Positions 24,133-33,200 of a stretch of 63,943 nt of DNA are shown piece by piece; the stretch's first letter is position 1, and each line of letters begins with the position of its first letter. The translations under genes were made by a program, and so were the position numbers. The notes under the pieces were generated by a model. That model did not search any database and had not been told where the DNA came from. It saw only the letters and a list, made by a program, of their open reading frames with translations. The stretch covers positions 1 to 63,943 of the forward strand of contig DASTWV010000034.1 of assembly GCA_035765775.1 (NCBI GenBank), read 5' to 3'. Origin of the DNA: Actinomycetota bacterium (GTDB lineage: Bacteria; Actinomycetota; CADDZG01; JAHWKV01; JAOPZY01).

Positions 24133-24333
24133 TCAGTTGGTGCAGTAGCCGAGGCGGTAGCGCTCCAGGTTGCCCTCGGTGTCGGCCAGGTCCACCAGGG
24201 CGTCGCTGAGGCGGAACCCGTTGGCTGGGGTGGTGACCGTGGTGTGGGGGAGCTTCCGGTACACGCCCTGGCGGAGCATCGCCTCGGTCTTGGCCCGGAC
24301 GAAGCCGTGATCGGTGGTGGGCACACGTCCCAT
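24133..24333 (-). CDS. Small hypothetical protein, 66 residues
   Basis: Starts at ATG 24333, six bases after AGGAGG (a strong site), and reads MGRVPTTDHGFVRAKTEAML... ending RYRLGYCTN. The sequence is mixed alpha/beta with a basic N-terminal half; I do not recognise it. It stands alone on the minus strand, divergent from the methylase-helicase. The longer in-frame extension upstream lacks protein-like composition. Confidence 0.6.
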   Translation of the reverse strand: MGRVPTTDHGFVRAKTEAMLRQGVYRKLPHTTVTTPANGFRLSDALVDLADTEGNLERYRLGYCTN

Positions 24334-24542
24334 GGGGAGCCTCCTGTCGCTTCGAGAGCAGCCGCTCTGCTCTGATGCCGCAGAGCCCACGGGGTGGCCC
24401 CGGCGACGCGGTTGGTGTTGTCGACGGGGCCGGGTGGCCGGGGCGGGTCAACCGACGCCGCAGGCGCCCGGCGGTAAATGGGAGGGACCCGCCCCGCGGG
24501 GTTCTGGGGCGGGAGGTGCCCGTTTAAGGAGCCGGGTTGCGG

Positions 24543-24570
24543 TTGACGCGTCCCGGTTATCCCGTACGCT
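24543..24570 (+). promoter_or_regulatory. Sigma-A-like promoter for the methylase-helicase
   Basis: TTGACG (24543-24548) and TACGCT (24565-24570) separated by 16 bases, about 105 bp upstream of GTG 24675. The -35 is near consensus, and the spacing is one base short of optimal. Confidence 0.5.
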
Positions 24571-24590
24571 GGTCGCATCAGAGGAGAGCC

Positions 24591-24623
24591 GTGAAAACAC
24601 TTGACGTGCGCGCGGAGGTGTGA
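24591..24623 (+). CDS. Possible 10-residue leader peptide
   Basis: GAGGAG is followed by GTG AAA ACA CTT GAC ... GTG TGA, giving MKTLDVRAEV. A second short frame from TTG 24624 with GGAGG upstream ends at about 24662. Such tiny frames between promoter and main start can couple or attenuate translation. Both may be chance. Confidence 0.25.
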   Translation: MKTLDVRAEV

Positions 24624-24674
24624 ACTTGCTGCCAGGAAGACGCAGGACGACGGGAGCGAGATGAGGAGCCGCCA

Positions 24675-27600
24675 GTGGTCCGCAAGAAGGGTCCCGCGCA
24701 CGATCGTGGCCAGCTGTCGCTCGAGGACTTCCTCAGCAGCGATGATGGGGCCTTCACTGAGGAGGCCGCTGGTGAGCGCGCAGGATCTGACGCCCGAGGA
24801 GCTGGGTCGGCTGGGCCCGCTCGGAGCTCGCGCCCTGAGCTACGTCCGGGACCATTGCCCAATGGCCTTCGCCACGATCCAGGACCCGGTGGGCTTCTTC
24901 GTGACCTTGGGGGAGGAGATCAGCGATCAGGTCCTGGTGACGGAGCAGGCGCTCCGGCCGGCGCCTGGGCCGGGGGAGGACTGGGGGACGGCGCTGGGGG
25001 AGATCCGCATGACGCACCTGGCGGCCGAGAGCCGGGTATTCCAGGAGATGGTCTTCGACCGCTGGCCGGCGGAGGACGACAGCCAGGACCTCATCCCGGA
25101 TCCGGCCGACCCCGCCTACAACCGCTACCTGAGCCAGCTCGCGGATCTGCGGGCAGCCGAGCGGGAGGCCCGGGCGGCGATGGAGCAGGCGGACACCGAG
25201 GAGACCTAACCGCCTTCCGGCCGGGCGGCCAGGCCGATCTGGCCCCCTCCGGCGTCGTCGCCAAGGCCCAGGCCAACCTCGCTGCGCTGGAGGTCCTGGG
25301 ACAGCTCCGGGCAGAGAGCCGTCCCGCCACACCCGACGAGCAGCACGTCCTGGCCCGCTGGTCAGGGTGGGGGGCGATCCCCAAGATCTTCGACGAGGCC
25401 GATGAGCGCTGGGCGACGCTCCGGGAGCAGCTGCGGCAACACCTCGACGGCGCCGCCTGGGATGCCGCCCGGCGCACGACGCTGAACGCCCACTACACCC
25501 CGGCGGCAATCGTGACCCAGATGTGGGGCGCGGTGCGCGATCTCGGCTTCGAGGGTGGGCGGGTCCTGGAGCCGGGATGTGGCAGCGGTAACTTCATCGG
25601 GCTGGCGCCGTCCGATCTGGCGCTGGAGATGGTGGGTGTCGAGCTCGACCCGACCACGGCCGCCATCGCCGCCGCCCTGTATCCGCGGGCCTCGATCCGG
25701 GCGGAGGGCTTTGAACAGACCCGCCTTCCTGACGGCTCCTTCGACCTGGTGGTGGGCAACGTCCCCTTCGCCCGGGTGGTCCTCCACGACTTGAGCCACA
25801 ACCGGGGACGGCACTCGTTGCACAACCACTTCATCATCAAGTCCCTCCACTTGAGCCACCCCGGAGCGCTGGTCGCGGTGATCACCTCGCGGTTCACGAT
25901 GGACGCCCGCAACCCGGCGGCGCGGCGGGAGATCAGCGAGCTGGCGGACCTCGTGGGCGCGGTCCGCCTCCCCGGCGGCGCGATGCAGGCCGCGGCGGGC
26001 ACCGGGGCGGTCACGGACCTGTTGGTCCTGCGCCGCCGAGGTGTGGGGGAGCCCCCGGCGGGTGTGGCGTGGGAACGGACAGTCCCCCTCGAACTCGCCG
26101 ACGGCCAGCTGAGCGTCAACCAGTACTTCGCCGAGCATCCCGCCCAAATCCTCGGTGAGCTTCGGGCGACGGGCGGCCAGTACAGCGAGCTGGACCTGCA
26201 GGTGGTGGCCGGCCCGGAGCCATTGGAGACGTCGTTGGCCGCTGCCCTCGCCGCCGTGGTGGGGGAGGGGAAGCGCCGCGCACTCACGTGGTCCCAGGCC
26301 CCGGATACGGAGGTGGACGGCGGCGACTTGGAGATCCTCCCTGTGGGGTCGGCCCACAAGGAGGGGAGCTTCCTGGTCCTGCCCTCGGGGGCGCTGGCGC
26401 GGGTGGTTCAAGGCGCCGCCCGCCCCTACGAAGCGAAACCCGCCCGTGATGCCGGCGAACTCCGCGGACTCATCCGCCTCCGCGACGCCATGGGCCAGGT
26501 CCTCGACCTGGAGGCGGCCGGGGCGGATGACGTTGCTTGTGCGACCGCCCGGGACGCGCTGAACCGGCGCTACGACGACTACCACTCCCGCTACGGCGCG
26601 CTGAACCGGTTCAAGCAGGTGCGGACCGGTCGGCTCGACCCGGTTTCCGGCGAGGCGCTTCTGCGCCGGGCCTTCCCGGGGATGGGGGGGTTCCGTCACG
26701 ACCCGGACTACCGGTCGGTGCTGGCCCTGGAGATGTTCGACCCGGAGACGCAGCGGGCGGGGAAGGCGCCCGTGTTCTCCACCCGGGTCATCAATAGGCG
26801 GGAGCCTCGTCGCGGTGCCGACACCGCCCAGGACGCCCTGGCAATATCTCTCGACGAGCTCGGCCGAGTGGACCTCGGGGTCATCGCCTCCCTGCTGGGG
26901 ACTGAGGTCGACTCCGCACGCAGCGAGCTCGGAGCCCTGGTGTGGGAGGACCCGGCCTCGTCGCAGGTGGTGACCGCGCAGGCGTACCTCTCGGGCGACG
27001 TCCGGGGCAAGCTCGCCGAGGCCGAGGCGGCTGCCGCCGGCGACCCCCGCTGGCAGCCAAACGTCGAGGCCCTGCGCGCCGTGGTCCCCGTCGACATCGG
27101 CCCCAGCGACATCGATGCCCGGCTGGGGGCGACTTGGATCCCGGCCGGCGACGTCGAGGCCTTCGCCGCCGATGTCCTGGCCTGCCCGTCGCTGCGAGCG
27201 GAGTACTCGGCAGCAGCCGCCACCTGGGCGGTGAAGCTAGACAACCTGTCGGAGCGCCACAGCATCACCGCCACGAGCCAGTGGGGGACCGCGCGGGCGG
27301 ACGCCGTGCGCCTGCTCAGCCTCTCGCTGGAGCAGGCGCCGGTGGCGATCTACGACGAGGAGGAAATTGACGGCCGGGACGTCCGGGTCCTCAACACGGC
27401 CGAGACCCTCGCCGCCCGCGAGAAGCAGGAGGCGCTGGAACAGCGCTTCGCCGCCTGGGTCTGGGAGGACCCGGCCAGAGCCTCCCGGCTGGCGGCGGAC
27501 TACAACCGGCGGTTCAACTCGGTCGTAGTCCCGCGCTACGACGGCGCCCACCTGAGCATGCCCGGCCTGGCTGCCACCTTCTCCCCCCACGGCCACCAGC

Positions 27601-30185
27601 GCGACGCGGTGTGGCGGATCCTCTCCGAGCCCACTGTCCTGCTCGCCCACGACGTCGGCGCCGGCAAGACCGCCACCATGGCGATCGCCGCCGTCGAGCT
27701 CAAACGCCTCGGCCTGGTGAAGAAGCCGGCGATCGTGGTCCCCAACCATATGCTGGAGCAGGTCTCGCGGGAGTTCCTCCAGACCTATCCGATGGCCCGG
27801 GTGCTGGTGGCCGACCGGGATGAGATGTCCGCCGGCGGACGCAAGGAGTTCGCCGCCCGCTGTGCGACGGGGGAGTGGGACGCCGTTGTCATCACCCACT
27901 CGGCCTTCGGCCGGCTGCCCGTCAGCCAGGAGCTCCGCCGGGACTTCCTCTCCTCCAGGGTCGGCCAGTTGCGGTCGGAGATTGAGTCCGCCAAGGCCGG
28001 CAACGCCCCGACCGTGAAGCGTCTGGAAGCGGCGGTCGCCCGGATGGAGGAGCGCTACAAGCGGCTGATGGCCGAGGAGGGCAAAGACGACGGGGTGTGC
28101 TTCGAGCACACGGGGATCGACTATTTGCTGGTCGATGAGGCACACAGCTTCAAGAACAAGGAGTTTGCCACCCACGTCCAGGGGGTCGGGGGAGAGGGCT
28201 CCAACCGCGCCACCGACCTCGACCTCAAGCTCGCCTACCTCCGCCGGCACCACGGCGAGCGGGTGGCCACCTTCGCTACCGCAACCCCGATCGCCAACTC
28301 GATCTCGGAGATGTGGGTCATGCAGAGCTATCTCCAGCCGGGGATGTTGGCCCTGGCCGGGGTGGAGAGCTTCGACGCCTGGGCGGCCACCTTCGGCCGG
28401 ACGGTCACCGGCCTAGAGCTGGCTCCGGACGGCGGCAGCTACCGGATCCACAGCCGATTCGCCCGCTTCGCCAACGTGCCCGAGCTGCTCACGATGTTTC
28501 GGGCCACCGCAGACGTGCGGGGTGCCAAGGACCTGGGTCTGGCCATCCCACGGCTCCGCGGCGGCGGGCCGCAGACCGTGGTGGTGCCCGCGTCCGAGGA
28601 GCTCCGGGACTACGTGGAGCAGTTGGTCGAGCGCGCCGAGGCGGTGCGCAACCGCCAGGTCCGCCCTGACGAGGACAACATGCTGAAGGTCGCCGGCGAC
28701 GGGCGGAAGGCGGCCCTCGACCTACGCCTGGTCGACCGGCAGCCCGACCCGGCCGGCGGCAAGGTCGCCGCCTGCGCCGACCGGCTGGCAGCGTTGTACG
28801 AGGAGACCAAACAGCGGGTCTACGCAGGACCGACGGGTGAACCCTCGTCCCGCCCGGGCGCCCTACAGGTGGTCTTCTGCGACCTCGGGACGCCGCACGC
28901 TGGCGCCTGGAGCGTCTACGAGGAGCTCCGTGGCCAGCTGGTGCGCCGGGGCATCCCCGAAGCGTTGGTGCGCTTCGTGCACGAGGCCGGCGACGACCGG
29001 GCGAAGGCCGAGCTCTTCGCCGCCTGCCGGGACGGGCGGGTGGCCGTGCTCATCGGGTCCACCGAGAAGATGGGCGTCGGGACCAACGTGCAGCGGCGCC
29101 TCGTCGCCCTGCACCACCTGGACTGCCCATGGCGCCCAGCCGACATCGCCCAGCGGGAGGGGCGCGCCCTCCGCCAGGGCAACCAGAACGAGGAGGTCGG
29201 GATCTACCGCTACGCGACCGAGGCCAGCTTCGACGTCTACATGTGGCAAACTGTTGAGCGCAAAGCGGCGTTCATCCACCAGGTCATGGCCGGGGAGGTT
29301 GCCGGCCGGGAGCTCGAGGACATCGGCGACGTGGCGCTGTCCTACGCCGAGGTCAAAGCGCTGGCGACCGGCAACCCCCTGATCCTGGAGAAGGCCGGGG
29401 TGGACAACGAGGTGGCCCGCCTGCTGCGCCTGCGCCAGGCGCACGGCAAGGACCAGAGCCTCCTCCGCCGCAGCATCGAGGCGGCCCGGCGGGATATCCC
29501 CCGCTTCGAGGCACAGATCGCCCAGCTGGACGCCGCACTGCTTCGCCGGCGGGACACCGCCGGCGAGCGTTTCGTCATGCGGGTGGGCGGCACCGACTAC
29601 CGTCGGCGGGCCGACGCCGGCGGCCACCTGATCCACGTCATGCAGCGCGAAGCCAAGCTGCCGACCACCGAATGGCCCGAGGAACCCCGGTGGGTGGCCA
29701 GCCTCGGCGGTCTCGACGTCGAGATCCGGCCGGCTTTCGCCCTCAGTGGCAGCGCCCAGGTCGTGGTGTCCATCGCCGACACTCCCTTGGACCGCATGTA
29801 CGCCCTGGCCGCCGAGCTCCCGCAGCTCGATCCCATGGGCCTGGTCACCCGCTTGGAGAACAAGCTGCGCTCCTTGGAGGAGACCCGTGCAGCCCTTGAG
29901 ATCCGGCTGGCCCGCTCCCGGAAGGACCTCGCCGACGCCGAGGGTCGCCTCGGACGCCCGTTCGATCAGCAGGAGCGCCTCGACACCCTGCGGCGCAAGC
30001 AGGCCGAGATCGAGGCGGCGTTGATACCGGCGGAATCAGACGCCGCCCAAGAGCGGGCGGCGACGCCGGGGCCGGCGGCCGAGTCGCATCCCGCGCTAGG
30101 ATTTCCACCGTCCGTGCACTACTCTGTACCTGGTGGAGCGCTCGGGGCAGGACCACCCGGCCCGGGCACAGCGTTCGGCCGGTGA
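24675..30185 (+). CDS. Giant DNA methylase-helicase fusion (DarB-like)
   Basis: 1836 residues if read from GTG 24675 (GAGGAG six bases upstream). Residues 1-33 (RGQLSLEDFLSSDD) look genuine. Residues about 34-175 are Gly/Pro/Arg-rich, shadowing another gene. From about 180 (FRPGGQADLAPSG) the family sequence resumes. Methylase motif I is EPGCGSGNF at about 298; motif IV is NVPF, not NPPY, near 362. SF2 helicase: GAGKT about 995, DEAH about 1154, TATP, and QREGRALRQGNQ about 1493. A coiled coil ends the protein. Phage P1 DarB and many plasmid proteins share this layout and protect incoming DNA from restriction; that role is inferred here. Confidence 0.8.
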   Translation: MVRKKGPAHDRGQLSLEDFLSSDDGAFTEEAAGERAGSDARGAGSAGPARSSRPELRPGPLPNGLRHDPGPGGLLRDLGGGDQRSGPGDGAGAPAGAWAGGGLGDGAGGDPHDAPGGREPGIPGDGLRPLAGGGRQPGPHPGSGRPRLQPLPEPARGSAGSRAGGPGGDGAGGHRGDLTAFRPGGQADLAPSGVVAKAQANLAALEVLGQLRAESRPATPDEQHVLARWSGWGAIPKIFDEADERWATLREQLRQHLDGAAWDAARRTTLNAHYTPAAIVTQMWGAVRDLGFEGGRVLEPGCGSGNFIGLAPSDLALEMVGVELDPTTAAIAAALYPRASIRAEGFEQTRLPDGSFDLVVGNVPFARVVLHDLSHNRGRHSLHNHFIIKSLHLSHPGALVAVITSRFTMDARNPAARREISELADLVGAVRLPGGAMQAAAGTGAVTDLLVLRRRGVGEPPAGVAWERTVPLELADGQLSVNQYFAEHPAQILGELRATGGQYSELDLQVVAGPEPLETSLAAALAAVVGEGKRRALTWSQAPDTEVDGGDLEILPVGSAHKEGSFLVLPSGALARVVQGAARPYEAKPARDAGELRGLIRLRDAMGQVLDLEAAGADDVACATARDALNRRYDDYHSRYGALNRFKQVRTGRLDPVSGEALLRRAFPGMGGFRHDPDYRSVLALEMFDPETQRAGKAPVFSTRVINRREPRRGADTAQDALAISLDELGRVDLGVIASLLGTEVDSARSELGALVWEDPASSQVVTAQAYLSGDVRGKLAEAEAAAAGDPRWQPNVEALRAVVPVDIGPSDIDARLGATWIPAGDVEAFAADVLACPSLRAEYSAAAATWAVKLDNLSERHSITATSQWGTARADAVRLLSLSLEQAPVAIYDEEEIDGRDVRVLNTAETLAAREKQEALEQRFAAWVWEDPARASRLAADYNRRFNSVVVPRYDGAHLSMPGLAATFSPHGHQRDAVWRILSEPTVLLAHDVGAGKTATMAIAAVELKRLGLVKKPAIVVPNHMLEQVSREFLQTYPMARVLVADRDEMSAGGRKEFAARCATGEWDAVVITHSAFGRLPVSQELRRDFLSSRVGQLRSEIESAKAGNAPTVKRLEAAVARMEERYKRLMAEEGKDDGVCFEHTGIDYLLVDEAHSFKNKEFATHVQGVGGEGSNRATDLDLKLAYLRRHHGERVATFATATPIANSISEMWVMQSYLQPGMLALAGVESFDAWAATFGRTVTGLELAPDGGSYRIHSRFARFANVPELLTMFRATADVRGAKDLGLAIPRLRGGGPQTVVVPASEELRDYVEQLVERAEAVRNRQVRPDEDNMLKVAGDGRKAALDLRLVDRQPDPAGGKVAACADRLAALYEETKQRVYAGPTGEPSSRPGALQVVFCDLGTPHAGAWSVYEELRGQLVRRGIPEALVRFVHEAGDDRAKAELFAACRDGRVAVLIGSTEKMGVGTNVQRRLVALHHLDCPWRPADIAQREGRALRQGNQNEEVGIYRYATEASFDVYMWQTVERKAAFIHQVMAGEVAGRELEDIGDVALSYAEVKALATGNPLILEKAGVDNEVARLLRLRQAHGKDQSLLRRSIEAARRDIPRFEAQIAQLDAALLRRRDTAGERFVMRVGGTDYRRRADAGGHLIHVMQREAKLPTTEWPEEPRWVASLGGLDVEIRPAFALSGSAQVVVSIADTPLDRMYALAAELPQLDPMGLVTRLENKLRSLEETRAALEIRLARSRKDLADAEGRLGRPFDQQERLDTLRRKQAEIEAALIPAESDAAQERAATPGPAAESHPALGFPPSVHYSVPGGALGAGPPGPGTAFGR
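24772..25209 (+). CDS. Out-of-frame gene inside the methylase-helicase frame
   Basis: 145 residues from GTG 24772 with GAGGAGG six bases upstream: MSAQDLTPEELGRLGPLGAR, then LSYVRDHCPMAFATIQDPVG, ending in an acidic helix (RAAEREARAAMEQADTEET). The composition is clearly protein-like, with hydrophobic cores and acidic helices, whereas the enclosing frame is low-complexity here. No family is recognised. Its 3' end meets the point where the large protein's conserved region begins. It is either a true overprinted gene or evidence for a frameshift in the large gene. Confidence 0.65.
   Translation: MSAQDLTPEELGRLGPLGARALSYVRDHCPMAFATIQDPVGFFVTLGEEISDQVLVTEQALRPAPGPGEDWGTALGEIRMTHLAAESRVFQEMVFDRWPAEDDSQDLIPDPADPAYNRYLSQLADLRAAEREARAAMEQADTEET
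30023..30037. promoter_or_regulatory. Variant of the dispersed palindrome at the 3' end of the helicase gene
   Basis: GATACCGGCGGAATC, flanked by T and A as in the copy at 22025-22041, with one arm mismatch. It lies near the end of the methylase-helicase gene. Confidence 0.4.
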
Positions 30186-30346
30186 AGTCAGTAGTGATTC
30201 TGCCAACCAATCCCGCGGATTCCCCGGGGGCTTGCTGGCCCTTGCGAAGTGAAAGAGCCACTCAGCAGGCTTCACGCCGTGCTGGCCGGGCTCCTTCCCG
30301 AAGTCCTCGGCTTCCGGGCCATCGAAGTATGCGACCATCGCTGACG

Positions 30347-31273
30347 ATGACTGCCCCCCGAATCTTCGTATCCTCCGTGATGGCAACCCTTCGCGGGGAA
30401 CGAGAAGCAGCAAGATCAGGGGTAGTGGCCGCCGACTGCGTACCGGTCCTCGCCGAGGACTTCCCAGCGGGCCCGGCCTCACCGCAGGAGACATGCCTCG
30501 ATGAGGTGCGGCGATCGGACGGGTTGGTGCTTGTCCTCGGGTCGGACTACGGGAACGCCCCTTCCCCCAGCATGACTGAGCAGGAATACCTCGCTGCCCG
30601 TGAGGCTGATGTACCCGTTTTCGCAATCGTCACCACCGCTGAGCCCAGTGGCATTGAACAGGAACGTTTCCGACGGCAGGTCCTCAACTCCACGGCCGGC
30701 CAATACGTCGCCTTCTATGCCGAGGGAGACAACGCCTCGATTCAGGCCGCAGCAAGGCGCGCCCTTGACACCTTCTTCCATCCCGCCGATCCTGCCGCCG
30801 TGGCCCGCGCTGCAAATACGTTTCTCTACCTCCTCGAACTTGCCCGCATTCTCTTCGATCGGGTCTCCGGTGAGGGTGGGGTAGGGCCCCTGGTTGGAAG
30901 TGAAGCGCGCCAGCTTGCGCAACTCATGGATGATCGGCGAGACGCGATAGGGGATGAGGCGTTGAGGAGGGCAGTAGTCCAGGTCATTCACCAATGCGGG
31001 GAGCTCTGGAGCAATCAGCCGGGCTTCGGCCAAGAACACGCCTTGGATCCGGCCCACGCCGCCCAAGCCCAGCGAGCCAGCGAGGCGGCAGCTCGAGGCT
31101 GGCGCGCCGCTTCGCGAGCGATAAGGAGGTGCCACTTCTTCGGAAATGCCTACCCGGGAGAGTTCGGTGAGCCCCTCGGGTCCGGGGTGCCGTGCCAGTC
31201 TTGTGGGCGGATTTCTTGCCTCAACGATCCTCCGGCCTGCCCCTATTGTGGCGCCGTCATCGGGCTCTACTGA
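30347..31273 (+). CDS. DUF4062 protein with C-terminal zinc ribbon
   Basis: 308 residues from ATG 30347, chosen because the family N-terminus (APRIFVSSVMATLRGEREAA) begins here; the upstream extension is poor. DUF4062 continues with DEVRRSDGLVLVLGSDYG and SMTEQEYLAAREADVPVFA, a TIR/nucleoside-transferase-like alpha/beta fold found in many defence-associated proteins. The middle is helical. The end holds CQSCGRISC...CPYCG, a four-Cys zinc ribbon. It stands upstream of the decayed HATPase-DUF3883 gene. Anti-phage or signalling roles are plausible; the substrate is unknown. Confidence 0.75.
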   Translation: MTAPRIFVSSVMATLRGEREAARSGVVAADCVPVLAEDFPAGPASPQETCLDEVRRSDGLVLVLGSDYGNAPSPSMTEQEYLAAREADVPVFAIVTTAEPSGIEQERFRRQVLNSTAGQYVAFYAEGDNASIQAAARRALDTFFHPADPAAVARAANTFLYLLELARILFDRVSGEGGVGPLVGSEARQLAQLMDDRRDAIGDEALRRAVVQVIHQCGELWSNQPGFGQEHALDPAHAAQAQRASEAAARGWRAASRAIRRCHFFGNAYPGEFGEPLGSGVPCQSCGRISCLNDPPACPYCGAVIGLY

Positions 31274-31470
31274 CTGGACGGCACTGTCCGCCCAGAGGCC
31301 GCTCCCTGACCGGACACCTTGCGATCCTCACCTCTCGGGGTCTTGTGCCCCCGAGTCCCCCAGGAGTACCATTCCGTTCAGCCACCCAGGCCGTATCCGG
31401 GTCGGCGCCTGAACCCTCGACACCCTCAAATCTTGCCGGATGATCCAGCGTTACGCGGGAGAAGCTGTGG

Positions 31471-32401
31471 ATGAGGCCGGATGCTGAGTGGCGTGCGCCG
31501 CACATCGTTGAGGGACAGTTCCAGTTTCAGGTCGCCAGCAGCATGCTCGACGAATTTGTACTGGGGCACACAGCCTCCGATGTCCTGCGTGAGCTGGTGC
31601 AAAACGAATACGACGCCGGAGGGAGTGTCCTCAGCGTCGTCTTCGGCGATCTGGGGCTGACGATCACGGGCAACGGCCGGCCGATCGATGCTCTCGGGTG
31701 GAAGCGCCTCACGGTGATGCTCGGCACGGGGCACGTAGCTGGAGCCAGCGGGCAGGTAATCCCACAGAAGGTGAACGGGATCGGGTCGAAGAACTTTGGC
31801 CTCCGCGCCCTCGAGCCCTGCGCCCGTTGATAGTGCAGGCCCGGAGGCCGCTGGCGGTCGCGCCCCACGGGCAGCCCTTCCCGACCTGTCTACCGTCCAG
31901 GAATCCGAAGTACCAGAAACGCATTGGTCAGCCCCCACCCATGCTGGCTCCGGTGGCTACTCTGGCGGCGGCGGCTGGTGGGCTCCACGGAGCGCCCAGG
32001 AAGAGATGGCCGACGCGGAAGTTGGTCGTCGGGGCGAGGAACTGGTGCTGCGGCGCGAGCTCGCGCGCGTTGCGGCTCGCGGTGTTCCGGCGGAGCGAGT
32101 TGTCTGGTCCGCGGACACGAACCCCGCTGGCGACCACGACATCAAGTCTGTCGCCGACGACGGAGGGGATCTCTGGATAGAAGTGAAGGCAACCAACGGA
32201 AGGGAAGGGCGATTCACATGGTCTCGCTCCGAGTTCAACCTGGCCATGCGGGAGCGTCAACGCTACGTCCTGTGTCGCGTCTACCTGGCCAACACGGTGC
32301 GCCCCGTCATTCGGCGGATCCAAGACCCGATCGCACACCTGCTCGCTGGCGAGATGAGGCTTGAGCTGAACAACCTCGCCGCAGAAGTGGAGCCCCTCTG
32401 A
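31471..32401 (+). pseudogene. Remnant of an HATPase-DUF3883 (NOV/sacsin-like) gene
   Basis: The first part (31471-31830) encodes an HSP90-type ATPase N-terminus: SDVLRELVQNEYDAGG (N-box), LTITGNGRPID (G1-like) and GIGSKNFGLRAL, then stops. In another frame, 31880-32401 encodes a DUF3883 domain: EVGRRGEELVLRRELARV, DIKSVADDGGDLWIEVKATN and SRSEFNLAMRERQRYVLCRV. In intact members these are the two ends of proteins of more than 1000 residues, so a large internal deletion plus frameshift is likely. If each part is still made, the DUF3883 piece could start at about 32005. Confidence 0.7.
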
Positions 32402-33124
32402 CTAAGCGGGCCGGGCCGACTTGACGCTTGCGAACATGCTCAGGGGCACCCAGTCTGGGAAGCTGCGCACCAGCCCAGGAACTCCCTCCACCCGCAACCG
32501 GCCGCCCGCCCGGGCCTCTCGGTAGCTCAGCTTCCCCGAGTGCCAGAGGGCCAGCGTTTCCCGGTCCGCTGCGACGACCAGGTCCTCGTCGAAACCGGGG
32601 TGCTTGGCGCACACCTCGGCGCCCGTGGGTTGGACAAGGATCCACAGGGGCTGGCGGAAGTCTGAGATGTCGAACCGGATCACGATGCGCGGGCGCGGGA
32701 GCTTCGAGAGGTCCCACAGTCGGCATTTCGCCCACAAGACGACGTACGGGTCCATGTGCTGGACCTCCATCTCGGTCCACCGAGCGCCCCATTCGCCAAG
32801 GATCCTGCCCACATCGGCCAGCTCCTGCCCCGCCTCGGTCAGGTAGTACAGGGAGCCCCGGCCCCGAGGGTTCGGCACCGCGGCCACGACCCCCGCACGC
32901 TGAAGGCTGCGCAGCCGCTCCGAGAGCAAGGTTTTGGACAGGCCGGGCGCGCCGCCCAGGATCTCGTTGAAGGAGTGGCAGTCCAGGGAGATGTTGCGCA
33001 GGATGACGGGTGTCCACCGCTCGGCGAAGACTTCCGCAGCGCGGGCCACCGGGCAGTACTGACCGTAGCTTCTCACCGCTCCAGGGTCCCATGGGTCCGG
33101 GCCCCACGCAAGTACAGATTTCAT
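32402..33124 (-). CDS. HxlR-family transcriptional regulator
   Basis: 240 residues from ATG 33124. Winged helix: YCPVARAAEVFAERWTPVIL, NISLDCHSFNEILGGAPGLS, LLSERLRSLQRAGVV and the wing PRGRGSLYYLTEAG, all HxlR/MarR-type hallmarks. The C-terminal half resembles the SCP2-like domain attached to some HxlR proteins. It is divergent from the FAD oxidase gene with 76 bp between starts, so it probably regulates that gene and itself. Its ligand is unknown. Confidence 0.8.
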   Translation of the reverse strand: MKSVLAWGPDPWDPGAVRSYGQYCPVARAAEVFAERWTPVILRNISLDCHSFNEILGGAPGLSKTLLSERLRSLQRAGVVAAVPNPRGRGSLYYLTEAGQELADVGRILGEWGARWTEMEVQHMDPYVVLWAKCRLWDLSKLPRPRIVIRFDISDFRQPLWILVQPTGAEVCAKHPGFDEDLVVAADRETLALWHSGKLSYREARAGGRLRVEGVPGLVRSFPDWVPLSMFASVKSARPA

Positions 33125-33200
33125 ACCGCCGAGTCCAGTTTCTGTTCTTGCCTGGAGGCCCCCGGCTGGCCAATCCTGGAGGCGACGGAAGGAGGCATTC

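Larger units (their letters stand above)
24334..24674. other. Divergent regulatory region before the methylase-helicase
   Basis: No gene of normal size. It contains a GC-rich stem region (CCCGCCCCGCGGGGTTCTGGGGCGGG around 24491-24513), a sigma-A-like promoter at 24543-24570 and two very short open frames with good ribosome sites (24591-24623 and from about 24624 to 24662) leading to GTG 24675. Confidence 0.5.

Noticed and set aside
24601-24771. Upstream extension of the embedded gene's frame
   Set aside because: This part is the shadow of the genuine N-terminus of the methylase-helicase frame; the ribosome site supports GTG 24772.
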